Shown here piece by piece: positions 21,955-32,017 of a stretch of 39,286 nt of DNA. Location of the stretch: positions 15,222-54,507 of the forward strand of contig NZ_LMKP01000021.1 of NCBI RefSeq assembly GCF_001421715.1, in the 5' to 3' direction. The notes beneath the pieces are model-generated. The model saw only the letters and a program-made list of their open reading frames with translations. It was not told the DNA's origin and searched no databases. The translations under genes were made by a program, and so were the position numbers. Each line of letters opens with the position of its first letter. The first letter of the stretch is position 1. The stretch is from Sphingomonas sp. Leaf22 (GTDB lineage Bacteria; Pseudomonadota; Alphaproteobacteria; Sphingomonadales; Sphingomonadaceae).

Positions 21955-24309
21955 TCATTTTTTTCTACCACTCCAACTAACCCCGGGCCGGGGAAGACCG
22001 GCAACCGAAAAGGTCGCGTACGCTTCAGCACTCGAACTTGCGCCGACGTAGAGATCGAACGTGCCGGGATCGATCACCCAGCCCTTCGCGGCACTGCTCC
22101 AGTATTGGAGGCTGCGTTCGTCGAGTTCGAAGCGCACCGTCCGCTGCTCGCCTGCGCGCAGCGATACGCGTTCGAACCCCTTCAACTCGCGGACCGGACG
22201 CGACGCTCGGCCCGATCGCTGATGAACATAGAGCTGCACCACTTCGTCCCCGGCGCGGGTGCCGCGATTGGCCACCGGCACCGACACGACGACGCGTCCG
22301 CCGGCACCCATGGTAGCAGTATCGAGCACCGGCGCACCGATCTCGAAGGTCGTGTAGCTGAGCCCGTAACCGAAGGGAAATTGCGGCGTGGAGGGAATAT
22401 CCCAATAGCGCTTGCCCTGATCCTTGGGCGCATGGGTCGTGTTGTGCGCGTAATAGATCGGCACCTGCCCGACGCTGCGTGGCCATGTTACCGGCAGCTT
22501 GCCGCCGGGATTAACGTCGCCGAACAGCGTGCGCGCGATCGCGGTGCCGCCGCGCGTGCCACCATACCAGGCGTGAAGGATCGCCGGCGCGCGCTCGATC
22601 ACCGCCCCCAGTTCGAGCGGACGGCCGCTCATCGTCACGACCCGCACCGGCTTGCCGGTCGCCAGCATCGCTTCGAACAGGCGCAACTGGTCGCCCGGCA
22701 GCTTCAGGTCGGAGCGTGAGGCCCCCTCGCCGCTCATATCCTCCGCCTCGCCGAGCGTCAGAATGATCAGATCGGAACGCCTGGCGAGCGCCACCGCGCG
22801 ATCGAACTCGCTTGCCGCGCGGGCCGCGTCCCAACGCGGTTCGGGCTTCGCCGCGCCGGGGATGGTGATCGCTTCGAACATCGACGGCACGTCGCGCTTG
22901 AGTTGCACGCCTGGCGCAGTCTCGACGGTCGCGGCCGACCCTAGCCGATCGCGGACGCCCTCGAACACCGTCACTGTTTCGGGCAGGTCGTACTGGAACG
23001 CCCAAGGTCCGAGCATGTCACGCTTCGAATTGGCCATCGCCCCGATCACCGCGACCCGCTTGTGTGCGCCCGCCACCAGCGGCAGGGCACCGCCCTCGTT
23101 CTTCAGCAGCACGAACGAACGCTCGGCCGCGGCCTGCGCCTCGGCGCGATGGGCGGGATCGGCCAGAGTCGTTTTGGCTTGCGCTTCGTCGACATAAGGG
23201 TTTTCGAACAGTCCCATGCGGAACTTGCCGATCAGGATGCGACGCACCGCACGGTCGAGCACCGCCTCCTTCAGCTTGCCCGCTCGCACCGACGCCGCCA
23301 GCGTCTCGGCGGAAGCGGCGGGGCCGAACGACATTTCCATGTCGTTGCCGGCATCGATGCTGCGCACCGCCGCATCGGCTTCGTCGCGGGCGAAATGCTG
23401 GATCACCTGGTTCTTGGTGCCGTTGGCGTCGGACACGACCCAGCCGTCGAAGCCCATCTGATCGCGCAGCACATCGGTCAGCAGCCATTTGTTGCCGACC
23501 GCCGGCACGTCGTTGAGGTCCATGTAGGCGCTCATGACATTGCCTGCGCCGGCCTGCACCGCCGCGGCAAAGGGCGGCAGGATGACGTTGTAGAGCTGCG
23601 GTTCAGAGATATAGACGCTGTCGTAATCGCGTCCGCCTTCCGCCGCGGCATAGCCCGCGAAATGCTTGGGGCCAGAGACGATGTGACCGGGCGCACCGAT
23701 CGCCGGACCCTGAAATCCCTTCACCTGCGCGCGTGCCATCGCCGAACCGAGGAACGGGTCCTCCCCCGCCCCCTCGACGATGCGGCCCCAACGGGGATCG
23801 CGGGCGATATCGACCATCGGCGCGAAAGCCCAGTGAATGCCGACCGCGCGCGCCTCGGCAGCGGCAACCGCCTGCGCCCGCTCGACGCCGGCCGGGTCCC
23901 ATGATGCGGCATTGGCGATCGGTACCGGAAAGATCGTGCGGAACCCGTGGATGACGTCATACCCGAAGATCAACGGCACCTTCAGCCGCGTCTCCTCGAC
24001 CGCCACGCGTTGCAGCCGGTTGATGACGGCGGGGTCGGTGACGAACAGCAGCGATCCGACCTTGCCCCCCTTAACGATCGGAGCGAACTGCTCGAACGCG
24101 CCGAACATGAATTGCTGCGATACCTGCCCCGCTTTTTCCTCCAGCGTCATCGCGCGCAGCAGCAGGTCGGCACGCTGTTCGGCGCTCATCCGGGTATTCA
24201 TCCACGGTTGCGCCGCCGTCTTCGCCTGCCGCGCGGCAAGCGGGGCACCGACGACGACCGCCCCTGCCGCCAGCGCCAACGCACTGGCGGCAACCATCTT
24301 CTTTCGCAT
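21955..24309 (-). CDS. GH3 beta-glucosidase, BglX-like, secreted
   Basis: The protein has 784 residues from ATG 24309, preceded by GGGGGAGG. A signal peptide lies at about 1-26. The N-terminal barrel contains 'MTLEEKAGQV', 'KHFAGYAAAEGGRDY' and the nucleophile D294 in 'DGWVVSDANG'. The C-terminal sandwich holds 'GEAEDMSGEGASRSDLKLPGDQ', with the likely acid/base glutamate, and a fibronectin-III-like end ('VVSVPVANRGTRAGDEVVQLYV'). BglX-type enzymes release glucose or xylose from beta-linked oligosaccharides and glycosides in the periplasm. It is the last gene of the nine-gene locus, 25 bp after the esterase. Its stop lies 56 bp from the converging FAD oxidoreductase. Confidence 0.94.
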   Translation of the reverse strand: MRKKMVAASALALAAGAVVVGAPLAARQAKTAAQPWMNTRMSAEQRADLLLRAMTLEEKAGQVSQQFMFGAFEQFAPIVKGGKVGSLLFVTDPAVINRLQRVAVEETRLKVPLIFGYDVIHGFRTIFPVPIANAASWDPAGVERAQAVAAAEARAVGIHWAFAPMVDIARDPRWGRIVEGAGEDPFLGSAMARAQVKGFQGPAIGAPGHIVSGPKHFAGYAAAEGGRDYDSVYISEPQLYNVILPPFAAAVQAGAGNVMSAYMDLNDVPAVGNKWLLTDVLRDQMGFDGWVVSDANGTKNQVIQHFARDEADAAVRSIDAGNDMEMSFGPAASAETLAASVRAGKLKEAVLDRAVRRILIGKFRMGLFENPYVDEAQAKTTLADPAHRAEAQAAAERSFVLLKNEGGALPLVAGAHKRVAVIGAMANSKRDMLGPWAFQYDLPETVTVFEGVRDRLGSAATVETAPGVQLKRDVPSMFEAITIPGAAKPEPRWDAARAASEFDRAVALARRSDLIILTLGEAEDMSGEGASRSDLKLPGDQLRLFEAMLATGKPVRVVTMSGRPLELGAVIERAPAILHAWYGGTRGGTAIARTLFGDVNPGGKLPVTWPRSVGQVPIYYAHNTTHAPKDQGKRYWDIPSTPQFPFGYGLSYTTFEIGAPVLDTATMGAGGRVVVSVPVANRGTRAGDEVVQLYVHQRSGRASRPVRELKGFERVSLRAGEQRTVRFELDERSLQYWSSAAKGWVIDPGTFDLYVGASSSAEAYATFSVAGLPRPGVSWSGRKK

Positions 24310-24334
24310 CGCGATCCTCCCCCTGTTCGCTATC

Positions 24335-25999
24335 TTACTTCTTGACCGGAATGGTAGCGAGGTCGCGATCGATCGTCGCCAGCAATGAATCGGTGAACTG
24401 GTCGGGCAGATAGGTCTGCAACCCGTACAGCGTCGTGCCGCGCGCCATGTCGAGCTGCGGGTTCTTGAGGAACGCCGGCACATGCCGTTCGAGCACCGTG
24501 CGCGTCGCCGGATTGTCGAGCAGTTCGCCGATCGGCGTCGTCAGCGTGGTGTAGCGCCCCGATGCCTTGGCCGCGGCCAATGCCCGCGACAACTTGTCGA
24601 TCTCGGCACCCCATGGATCGCGCACGACCACGACCTTCCCGTTTGCGGCGAAGTCGGCGATCGTATCGTTGGCGCGGGTATAGCGCAGCCAGTTGGGCAG
24701 CGTGCCGCCGTTCGGATCGCCGCGCTTAACGAAATTGGCGAGATAGCTGCTCATCGCCTCGCCGACGCCCTCGTCCTTGGCGGTCGTCTGCGCGCCATAT
24801 TTGATGCGGGTGTTGTCGAAGAAATAGGGGATGTCGGTCGCGTGCTGCGCCCCGCCCTGCCCGATCGAATCGGCGACATAGGAGAAGCGATAGCCCCAGA
24901 CCGGCACGCCCTTGTCGGCGATCATCGCCGATGCCTCGCGCCCGCCAGCGATCATGAAGCCGCTCTTGCCACCGATATCGGCGCTGGTCGCTCCGATCAT
25001 CATCGGCATGCGGGCGAAGCGATCCTGTTCATATGCCTTGCGCACGTCGACCACCACCTTGCCATCGACGAACGGCCCCGAATTGGTCGGCGGGGCACCG
25101 TTGCGGCCGGACATTTGCGCCATGTTCAGCCCGTCGAGCACGTCCTCCGCCGACAGCGCGCGCAAGCGTTGCAGCGCGTCGGGGGCAGCGGGGTCGATGC
25201 CCTTGGTCCGGGCGAAGTTGCCGCCGATCTTTTCCACGTCCGCCAGCGTGTTGCCGGTGAACGCCTTGGCATCGCCGCCCGACATCACGACCGCCTTGTT
25301 GAACAGCCCCTTCGCCTCCGGCGAGGTGACCAGCGCATGTACGGAGATGCCGCCGGCACTCTCGCCCGAAATGGTCACGTTCGCCGGATCGCCGCCGAAC
25401 GCCGCGATGTTGCGCTTGACCCATTGCAGTGCTGCGACCTGATCCATGATCCCATAGTTGCCCAGTCGCCCGCCATCGGCATTCGCCGCGGTCAGTTGCG
25501 GCAACGCGAAAGTGCCGAAGCGGCCGACGCGGTAGTTGAAGCTGACGAAGACCACGCCCTTCTTCGCCATGTTCGCCCCGGCATAGGTCGGCGGCGAGGC
25601 GCCGCCGTTCACGAACCCGCCGCCATAGATCCAGACCAGCACCGGCAGCTTGCCCTTGGCGCCCGCCGGCCGCCAGACATTGGCATAGAGGCAGTCCTCG
25701 GCCGGGGTGGTGCCGAGCGGCGCCGCGTCGCTCGGGAACGGTTTCTGCATGCAGTCGGCGCTATATTGCGTGGCGTCGCGCACTCCGGTCCATTTCGTCG
25801 CCGGTTGCGGTGCGCGCCAGCGCAGCGGGCCGACCGGCGGGGCGGCAAAGGGGATACCCTTCCAGCTTTCGACGCCATCGGCCACCTTCCCACGCACCGA
25901 ACCGGTGTCGGTGCGGATCGTCGGGCCCGCCGGCTGCGCGGCGGCGGGAATGGCGGTCAGTGCGGTGGCGACGACCAGTGCTTTGGTGATGCGGTTCAT
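24335..25999 (-). CDS. Type-B carboxylesterase, secreted
   Basis: The protein has 554 residues. A signal peptide ends near 'IPAAAQ' (about 21). Type-B hallmarks are all present: 'GIPFAAPPVGPLRWRAPQP' (49-67), 'EDCLYANVWRP' (101-111), the oxyanion-hole 'YGGGFVNGG' (125-133) and the nucleophile S214 in 'VTISGESAGGISVH'. A His toward the C-terminus completes the triad. Such enzymes hydrolyse carboxylic esters of many alcohols. Within this locus it is the third predicted ester-cleaving enzyme, between two GH3 genes with gaps of 28 and 25 bp, which suggests that the target molecule carries ester-linked acyl groups on a sugar. Confidence 0.92.
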   Translation of the reverse strand: MNRITKALVVATALTAIPAAAQPAGPTIRTDTGSVRGKVADGVESWKGIPFAAPPVGPLRWRAPQPATKWTGVRDATQYSADCMQKPFPSDAAPLGTTPAEDCLYANVWRPAGAKGKLPVLVWIYGGGFVNGGASPPTYAGANMAKKGVVFVSFNYRVGRFGTFALPQLTAANADGGRLGNYGIMDQVAALQWVKRNIAAFGGDPANVTISGESAGGISVHALVTSPEAKGLFNKAVVMSGGDAKAFTGNTLADVEKIGGNFARTKGIDPAAPDALQRLRALSAEDVLDGLNMAQMSGRNGAPPTNSGPFVDGKVVVDVRKAYEQDRFARMPMMIGATSADIGGKSGFMIAGGREASAMIADKGVPVWGYRFSYVADSIGQGGAQHATDIPYFFDNTRIKYGAQTTAKDEGVGEAMSSYLANFVKRGDPNGGTLPNWLRYTRANDTIADFAANGKVVVVRDPWGAEIDKLSRALAAAKASGRYTTLTTPIGELLDNPATRTVLERHVPAFLKNPQLDMARGTTLYGLQTYLPDQFTDSLLATIDRDLATIPVKK

Positions 26000-26027
26000 C
26001 GGTGTGTTTCCCTCAAGTTACGCGATG

Positions 26028-28250
26028 TCAGGAAGCGGGGCAGAGCCGTGCGCCCTTCAGCGCAGCGGCAGGAAGGTCCAGATTGGTCTGTACGGCGCGG
26101 TCGGCGGACGATCCGCCGAGGATGAAGCCGATGCGGCCGGTCGTCGGACGCCAGCAGCTTTGCGCAACGTCGTAATCGGACACCGATCGCGGATCGATGG
26201 CGATGCTGACCGTGCGACTCTGGCGGGGAGCCAGATCGACCTTGGCGAAGCCGGCGAGGCGGCGCGGTGCCTCCCAGCCCGAAGCGGCGGCATAGAGCTG
26301 TGCCACCGCCTTGCCGGCGACGCGGCCGGTGTTCGCGACCTTGAACTGCGCCTCGATCGCGCCGTTCTTTGCGGTCAGGGTCAGGTCGCTGTAGCGGAAG
26401 TCGGTGTAGGACAGACCGTGGCCAAAGGCGAAGGCCGGGGTCAGCCCCTTCGCATCGAACCATTTATAGCCGACCGTCGCCCCTTCGTTATAGCGGAACT
26501 CTCCCTTTGCTGGTGGCTGGGGATGGGGCAGTTGATCGAGGCTGGCGGGGAAGGTCATCGGCAGGTGGCCCGACGGATTGACCCGCCCGGTCAGCACGTC
26601 GGCGATCGCCTCCCCGCCCTCCGTCCCCGAATACCATGCGGTGAGGATGCCGGCGACACGCGGTGCCCAGGGGGTCAGCACCGGCCCGCCGTTTTCGAGC
26701 ACGACTACGGTGCGCCGGTTGGCACCCGCCACCGCATCGATCAGCGCGTCCTGGTTATCGGCCAATGTCAGCGACACATCGAACGCTTCCCCCGCCCATT
26801 GCGTCGCGAAGACGATCGCGAGGTCGGCCTGTGCCGCAGCGGCCGCCGCCGCCGCTTGGTCGGTACCGTCGACGAAATCGATCGTCGCGCCGGGCAGACG
26901 GCGGCGCAGCGCCTCCAGCGGCGAGGACGGATAGTACATGATCGGCCCCGGCCAGAAGGTAGGTTGCAGCCCCGGAACGGCATTGCCGCCCTTTGGGTAG
27001 ACCAGCGACGATCCGCCACCTGCCAGCACGCCCTTGTCCGCATGGCCACCGATGACGACGATCCGCTTCGCACTCGCCGCCAGCGGCAGGACGTTGCCGC
27101 TGTTCTTGAGCAGCACGATCGCCTCTGCCGCATCGGCGCGACTGATTGCACCATTGCGCGCCAGCATGTCGGCGGGCAGGTCGAACGGTGCGGCGGTCAC
27201 CGGATGGTCGAACAGGCCGTGACGCAGCATTGCATAGAGGATGCGCCCGACCATCGCGTCGATCCGTGCGGGCGGCACCCGCCCGTCGGCGATGGCGTGG
27301 CGCATATCCTCGCCGAAGAACGGCTTCACGTCGAAGGGATAGCCGGATTGCTGGTCGAGCCCCGCCGCCGATGCCGCCTCAGTCGAATGGGTCGCGCCCC
27401 AGTCGGACATGACATAGCCCTTGAAGCCCCAATCATCGCGCAGCACCTTGGTCAACAGCCACGGATTCTCGCACGAGAAGGGGCCGTTGACGCGGTTATA
27501 GGCGCACATCACCGCGCCCGGATCGCCGCGCTCCATTGCGATTTCGAAGGCGAGGAGGTCGGACAAGTGTGCCGCCTTAGGATCGATCACGGCATTGCCG
27601 GCGTTGCGATCGGTCTCCTGATCGTTCAGCGCAAAATGCTTCATTGTCGAGATGACGTGCTGCGACTGGATGCCGGCGATCTGCGCTCCCGCCATCGTGC
27701 CCGCGAGCAGCGGGTCTTCGCCGGCATATTCGAAATTGCGGCCGTTGCGCGGTTCACGCGTCAGGTTGACGCTGCCGCCGAGCAGCACGTTAAAACCCGA
27801 GGCATAGGCTTCCGCGCCGATCATCGCCCCACCGCGTTTGGCGAGTTCGGGGTTCCAGGTGGCGGCGGTAGCGAGGCCGGAGGGGAGCGCGGTCCGTTCG
27901 CGCTTGCGCTTGGCCCCGCCCTGGCTAGCGACGCCGATCCCGGCATCGGCCTGCCACTGTGCCGGGATGCCGAGCCGGGGGATGCCGGGGACATAGCCCG
28001 CTGACCCTTCGCGCGCGCCGGCCGGGGCCGTGAACTGCTTCGGGGGAAAGTCGGTCGCGAACTGGCCGAAGATCAGCGTCAGCTTCTCCTCGGATGTCAT
28101 CGCCGCCAGCAGCGCGGCGACGCGTGCCTCGGTCGGCCGGCGCACATCCATCCATGGGCCGGTCGCAACCGGAGCCGGCTGGGCGACGGCCGCCATCGGC
28201 ACCGACGCGACGAGCGCGATACCCGCGACAAGGGGCAGCAGGGGTTTCAA
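26028..28250 (-). CDS. GH3 glycoside hydrolase, secreted (TTG start)
   Basis: The enzyme has 741 residues. I place the start at TTG 28250, which begins a clean signal peptide (MKPLLPLVAGIALVASVPMA when read as Met). GGGAGAAG lies just upstream, and TTGA overlaps the stop of the tannase-like gene by 4 nt. The earlier ATG would read through that gene in the wrong frame. Barrel features are 'MTSEEKLTLIFGQF', 'TMKHFALNDQETDRN' and the nucleophile D283 in 'GYVMSDWGATH'; the sandwich and fibronectin-III-like tail follow ('AFAFGHGLSYTDFRY'). It differs clearly from the other GH3 of the locus in length and motif detail, so the two probably attack different linkages. Confidence 0.92.
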   Translation of the reverse strand: MKPLLPLVAGIALVASVPMAAVAQPAPVATGPWMDVRRPTEARVAALLAAMTSEEKLTLIFGQFATDFPPKQFTAPAGAREGSAGYVPGIPRLGIPAQWQADAGIGVASQGGAKRKRERTALPSGLATAATWNPELAKRGGAMIGAEAYASGFNVLLGGSVNLTREPRNGRNFEYAGEDPLLAGTMAGAQIAGIQSQHVISTMKHFALNDQETDRNAGNAVIDPKAAHLSDLLAFEIAMERGDPGAVMCAYNRVNGPFSCENPWLLTKVLRDDWGFKGYVMSDWGATHSTEAASAAGLDQQSGYPFDVKPFFGEDMRHAIADGRVPPARIDAMVGRILYAMLRHGLFDHPVTAAPFDLPADMLARNGAISRADAAEAIVLLKNSGNVLPLAASAKRIVVIGGHADKGVLAGGGSSLVYPKGGNAVPGLQPTFWPGPIMYYPSSPLEALRRRLPGATIDFVDGTDQAAAAAAAAQADLAIVFATQWAGEAFDVSLTLADNQDALIDAVAGANRRTVVVLENGGPVLTPWAPRVAGILTAWYSGTEGGEAIADVLTGRVNPSGHLPMTFPASLDQLPHPQPPAKGEFRYNEGATVGYKWFDAKGLTPAFAFGHGLSYTDFRYSDLTLTAKNGAIEAQFKVANTGRVAGKAVAQLYAAASGWEAPRRLAGFAKVDLAPRQSRTVSIAIDPRSVSDYDVAQSCWRPTTGRIGFILGGSSADRAVQTNLDLPAAALKGARLCPAS

Positions 28251-29758
28251 GCGGTCTTCTCCCTTATTCTTTTGTTCTGGGTCGTGCCGGTCGTGCGGCG
28301 GCAGGCGAAGCTGTCGGCATGCTCCGGGTCGCCGCCGATATGGACGGCTCGCACCGGGTGGGGGCAGAGCGGGCGGGTGGCGTCCGCCGACGGATCGGTC
28401 GGGCGGGCGATCAGCCGATCGGGCGGGCGTCCCTGTTCGACCCACGCCTCGATCGCCTGCTGCGAATCGAAGCGCGTGAAGCCCGGACCACCGCCGCAAT
28501 GGCCCATGCCCGGGGCAAGGAACAGGCGATACCAGTCGGTAGTCGGCATGCGGGCGGCGACGGCAGCATGATATTGCGAGGAATCAAGAGGCGACACCAC
28601 CGGATCGGCCAGCCCGTGATAGTGGAGCAGCTTGCCTCCGGACGCGCGGAAGCGCGCAAGGTTCGGGTCGACCGCATCGATCACCGACGACAGTGTGTGA
28701 AGAACGTGATCGAGGTCGCGGCCGAAATCGAACCGCCACCACGACCATGCCGGATTGGCGAAGGCCCAGACTCGCCAGAAGCTGGTCCGCGCCGGCTGCG
28801 GTCGCCCGCCATCGGACAGATAGGCGGCCCAGCCCGCTTCGCTGCCCGGCAGCCACGGATTGGTGACCCGCGCGCCGCTGCGCGGGTCGACTGCGCCGCG
28901 ATACATCCGGCGAGCGGCGGCGACCTGTTCGGCAGACAGGCACGGTTCGACCCGGCCGGGTTCGCACGCCAGGACACCGGGATCGAACCGGCAGGCGGCG
29001 GGATCGTTCAGCCATGCATCGCCGGCAAGGCCGCCCGCGGCAGAACCGTTGTTGGTGCGACAGGCCGCCAGCGCCCCCTGTTGCAGCAACGCCAGTTCGC
29101 GCTGGCCGAGGATCGCGCGGGCGTCGTCGCCCGCTGCATGGTTGGCGCGATATTGCCACAGGAACGCGGCATTCAACCGGACCCGCGCCGCGCCCGGCGC
29201 GCCCGCAACGATCCCATCGAAATCACTTGGAAAGCGCTGCGCCTCCATCAGCGCCTGATGCCCGCCGGTCGAACAGCCGTTGAAATAACGGTAGCGCGGC
29301 GCGCGGCCATAATAGCGCGTGGTGACGCGACGGGCGGCAACCGCGCTCACATGCACCGCGCGCCAGCCCCAGTCGACGATCGCTTGCGGTCGCCCCAGCG
29401 CAAAATTAGGATCGTCGCCGTCATGACCGGTATCGGTCGCGACTACCGCCGCACCCCGCGCCAGTTGCTCGGTCATTGCCGTCAGCGGCAGCCGCGACGA
29501 ATAGCCGCCGTTGCCGAGCATCACCATGCGCCCGCTCCACGTGGTATGCGGCGGCAACCACAGCTGATACCCGATCCGAGACCCGGCGACCGGCCGCAGC
29601 ACGCCACTTACCCGGCAGATACCGTCGGCCTCGGTAACCGTCGTTCCCCGTCCCACCAGCGCGGCACAGGATCGGGCGGTCGCATCGACCGATCCGACCA
29701 GCAGTGCCGCGATCGCCGTGGCGATACCGGCAAGGCGGAAAGGGTCAGCGCAGGACAT
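28247..29758 (-). CDS. Tannase/feruloyl esterase family hydrolase, secreted
   Basis: The protein has 503 residues from ATG 29758, which has GGAGG upstream and overlaps the preceding gene by 14 bp; an upstream open extension lacks a signal peptide. Residues 8-27 are hydrophobic, as expected for export. The active-site serine is S163 in 'YFNGCSTGGHQALM'. The aspartate lies in 'YHGLADPVVSP' and the histidine in 'APGMGHCGGGPGF'. The cysteines next to Ser and His form the disulfide typical of this family. Members hydrolyse galloyl, feruloyl or related aromatic esters on plant molecules. In this cluster it would release aromatic or other acyl groups from a glycoside. Confidence 0.92.
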   Translation of the reverse strand: MSCADPFRLAGIATAIAALLVGSVDATARSCAALVGRGTTVTEADGICRVSGVLRPVAGSRIGYQLWLPPHTTWSGRMVMLGNGGYSSRLPLTAMTEQLARGAAVVATDTGHDGDDPNFALGRPQAIVDWGWRAVHVSAVAARRVTTRYYGRAPRYRYFNGCSTGGHQALMEAQRFPSDFDGIVAGAPGAARVRLNAAFLWQYRANHAAGDDARAILGQRELALLQQGALAACRTNNGSAAGGLAGDAWLNDPAACRFDPGVLACEPGRVEPCLSAEQVAAARRMYRGAVDPRSGARVTNPWLPGSEAGWAAYLSDGGRPQPARTSFWRVWAFANPAWSWWRFDFGRDLDHVLHTLSSVIDAVDPNLARFRASGGKLLHYHGLADPVVSPLDSSQYHAAVAARMPTTDWYRLFLAPGMGHCGGGPGFTRFDSQQAIEAWVEQGRPPDRLIARPTDPSADATRPLCPHPVRAVHIGGDPEHADSFACRRTTGTTQNKRIREKTA

Positions 29759-31712
29759 CGCTGGCCTCCGCCTCGGCGATGGTGCGGGCGGCATCCTCGG
29801 GCAGCAGCCAGCCATCGCGTACCTGCCGCCACGCAACGGCGCGGACCTGTGCGACGAAGCCTGCATGGTCGCGATATCGTGCCGTCAGCGACGGACGCGG
29901 ATCGCCGCGCTGCCGCCGCTCCGCCTCGGTTCGGGCGAAGGGCACGAAGCCGCCGATAAAGCCGCACGACCCGCCACGACCATAGCCGGCGGTGCGGACG
30001 TTCCACCCGGTATAGGTACCGATCGGCACCGCCAGCGCAACCAGCGGGACACCCCCGACCTCGTTCCCGTCGCTGTCGACGCGCGGCACGCGGGCCGGCA
30101 GGATTTGGCGGACGCGTGGTGGCTGGCGCGACGCCACGCCGCTTTCATCGACATAGCGGAACTGCGGCCCGACGTCGTAATCGGGCATGCGGTTCAGCGC
30201 GGTCTGCGGCAACGGCACGCCCGGTATCGCCGGCCACCCCATCGCCGCAGCATCGGGCGGCACGAGCGTGCCGGCGGCGATCGTCGGATAGCGACTGTCG
30301 GGTGGCGCACGATCGTTGCGGACCCATTCGACCAGCCGGGCGAGCAAGGCCCGGCGTATATCGGCGGTCCGAACCGGGTTTAGCGGCAGCGCGCAAGGCG
30401 GATAGCCCGGCGGGATCACTTCACCGGTCAACGGAAAGCCGCCGTGCTGCGACCCGCCATGGGTGACCGATCCGAAGTAATAGCGCCGGACATCGGCCGG
30501 CAGCGGCAGGTCGCGGCGGGCATCGGTGCCGACCAGTCCCGGCGACAGGCGCAAGCCCCAGATTTCAGCCGACCCGATCGTCTCGACGATCTTTGGACAG
30601 GTGTTGCTCGCGCGGCACCGGTCGAGCAGGCTGGAGGTACCGCGCCCGCGCGTGCGATCACGGTAGCGGCTCCACCACAGCGCACCTTCGCTGCCCAGTT
30701 CGAACAGGTCGGCGGCACCGCCTGGCACGGCGAAGCGGATGTTGAGCGGCACCTGCCGTGCGGCGATATCTGGGTTGGCGCCGTCAAATACCCGGCGCCG
30801 GGATTCATCGGCATTGAAGCCCAGATGCAGGAAGCTTTTGACGAAATTGCCCGATTGCGACGTGCCGGTAACGATCGGCCAGCGGACGAGACCGGCGACC
30901 GGATTGGCGGTACCATGATCGTCGCGCGATCCGTGCCGCAGGAACGCGACCAGATCGCGTACCGCCGCAAAACCGATACCCAGCACCTGCGGATCGCGTC
31001 CCGTATACAGCAGCGTATAGGCCCGGTCCGCGACGAAACCGCCCCGCACGCAGAGCTGCCGAGGGTCCGGCGTCCCCGGAAAAGGGCGGGTACGACAGTC
31101 TGCGAATGCCCAGTCACCCGCTGCGACCGGGACCAGCGGGGCGCTGTCGGCTGTCTGCGTCCACAACCGCGCCGCGCGGGTGTCGAGTGACACCGGCAGC
31201 GGGCGCGCGACCGGGCGGACGATGCCACCGACGATCGGCACGCTCGCGCTGCCTGCCGCGACGCCGACGAAGCGTTGCAGGACCGGCCCGGTTAGTCCGG
31301 CGGCGATCGGCACCGTCGCGGTCTGTACCCCCGGCTGCGGCGCGATATCGCCCTGCCAGCCGCTGACGACCCGGATATGACCGGCGGGGTCCGGTTCGAT
31401 CCGGGCGTTGCCACGATTGGGCACGTCGTAGAACAGCACGCCGCTGGCCCGCGCCGGATCGTTCGGCCGGACGATCGCGAAGGTCGCGCTATAGGCCACC
31501 GTCCCGCGTGCGGTGCGCGGCGCCGCCGACAGGTCGGTGATGATGCGGTTGTGCGGATCGCGGGGGTCGAGTTCGCCCTCATAGCGGCCACGCAGCATAG
31601 TGAAGCCGTTGCCCGCCGCTTCGCTGCGCTCGACCACGATCCGCGTCACCCGCGCCTCGGCGATGGTCGGCAAGACGATCAGCGTCAGCGCCAGCCAGCC
31701 CGCGCCCCTCAT
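29745..31712 (-). CDS. Alpha/beta-hydrolase-domain protein, secreted
   Basis: This 655-residue protein has an N-terminal signal sequence ('MRGAGWLALTLIVLPTIAEA'). The central part shows 'GLVRWPIVTGTSQSGNFVKSFLHLGFN', where the serine of G-x-S-x-S-G is the likely nucleophile, and 'RRVFDGANPDIAAR'. The overall plan matches the large alpha/beta hydrolase family seen in sphingomonad and caulobacter genomes (Abhydrolase_10-like), whose substrates are unknown. ATGA at 31712-31709 joins it translationally to the small AtuA-like gene, and its 3' end overlaps the tannase-like gene. It is the second of three predicted hydrolases acting on esters in the locus. Confidence 0.75.
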   Translation of the reverse strand: MRGAGWLALTLIVLPTIAEARVTRIVVERSEAAGNGFTMLRGRYEGELDPRDPHNRIITDLSAAPRTARGTVAYSATFAIVRPNDPARASGVLFYDVPNRGNARIEPDPAGHIRVVSGWQGDIAPQPGVQTATVPIAAGLTGPVLQRFVGVAAGSASVPIVGGIVRPVARPLPVSLDTRAARLWTQTADSAPLVPVAAGDWAFADCRTRPFPGTPDPRQLCVRGGFVADRAYTLLYTGRDPQVLGIGFAAVRDLVAFLRHGSRDDHGTANPVAGLVRWPIVTGTSQSGNFVKSFLHLGFNADESRRRVFDGANPDIAARQVPLNIRFAVPGGAADLFELGSEGALWWSRYRDRTRGRGTSSLLDRCRASNTCPKIVETIGSAEIWGLRLSPGLVGTDARRDLPLPADVRRYYFGSVTHGGSQHGGFPLTGEVIPPGYPPCALPLNPVRTADIRRALLARLVEWVRNDRAPPDSRYPTIAAGTLVPPDAAAMGWPAIPGVPLPQTALNRMPDYDVGPQFRYVDESGVASRQPPRVRQILPARVPRVDSDGNEVGGVPLVALAVPIGTYTGWNVRTAGYGRGGSCGFIGGFVPFARTEAERRQRGDPRPSLTARYRDHAGFVAQVRAVAWRQVRDGWLLPEDAARTIAEAEASDVLR

Positions 31713-32017
31713 GCGTCATCCCCGATCTCTAAGGCGAGGAGATGCGCGCCCAGCGTCTTGCCATGGGCGTCGAGCGCCAGCGAACGGGTGACGCCGCCGC
31801 TCAATGCCCCCTCCAGCACGAAATTCAGCGCGCCTAGCTGCGGCAAATCGTAGCGGCGGACCGATCCGGCGGCCACGCTCAGCGCTGCACCGACCCGTGC
31901 CGCATCCAGCGCCCGCGCGATCCGTGGATAGTCGGCCGCGCGATAGGCGATGACCGAGATCTGCGAGATATCGCCTTTGTCGCCGGTGCGGACATGGGCC
32001 AGATCACGCAGCCGCAT
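31709..32017 (-). CDS. AtuA C-terminal-like small protein
   Basis: The protein has 102 residues: 'LRDLAHVRTGDKGDISQISVIAY' at the start, then 'RYDLPQLGALNFVLEGALSGGVTRSLALDAHGKTLGAHLLALEI'. This matches the domain normally found at the C-terminus of AtuA, a protein of acyclic terpene (citronellol/geraniol) breakdown in Pseudomonas. Here it is a separate gene whose start overlaps the end of the AtuA-like gene by 14 nt, and whose end overlaps the hydrolase start by 4 nt. The two proteins probably form one complex. No signal peptide is present, so it works in the cytoplasm. Confidence 0.8.
   Translation of the reverse strand: MRLRDLAHVRTGDKGDISQISVIAYRAADYPRIARALDAARVGAALSVAAGSVRRYDLPQLGALNFVLEGALSGGVTRSLALDAHGKTLGAHLLALEIGDDA

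Noticed and set aside
24482..28004. Very long plus-strand frames (547 and 765 codons) opposite the esterase and GH3 genes
   Set aside because: Antisense to well-supported enzymes with catalytic motifs and signal peptides. The translations are low-complexity Arg/Ala/Gly text with no domain.
28094..29959. 621-codon plus-strand frame opposite the tannase-like gene
   Set aside because: A shadow frame: no motifs, and the minus-strand gene has Ser/Asp/His plus the linked cysteines.
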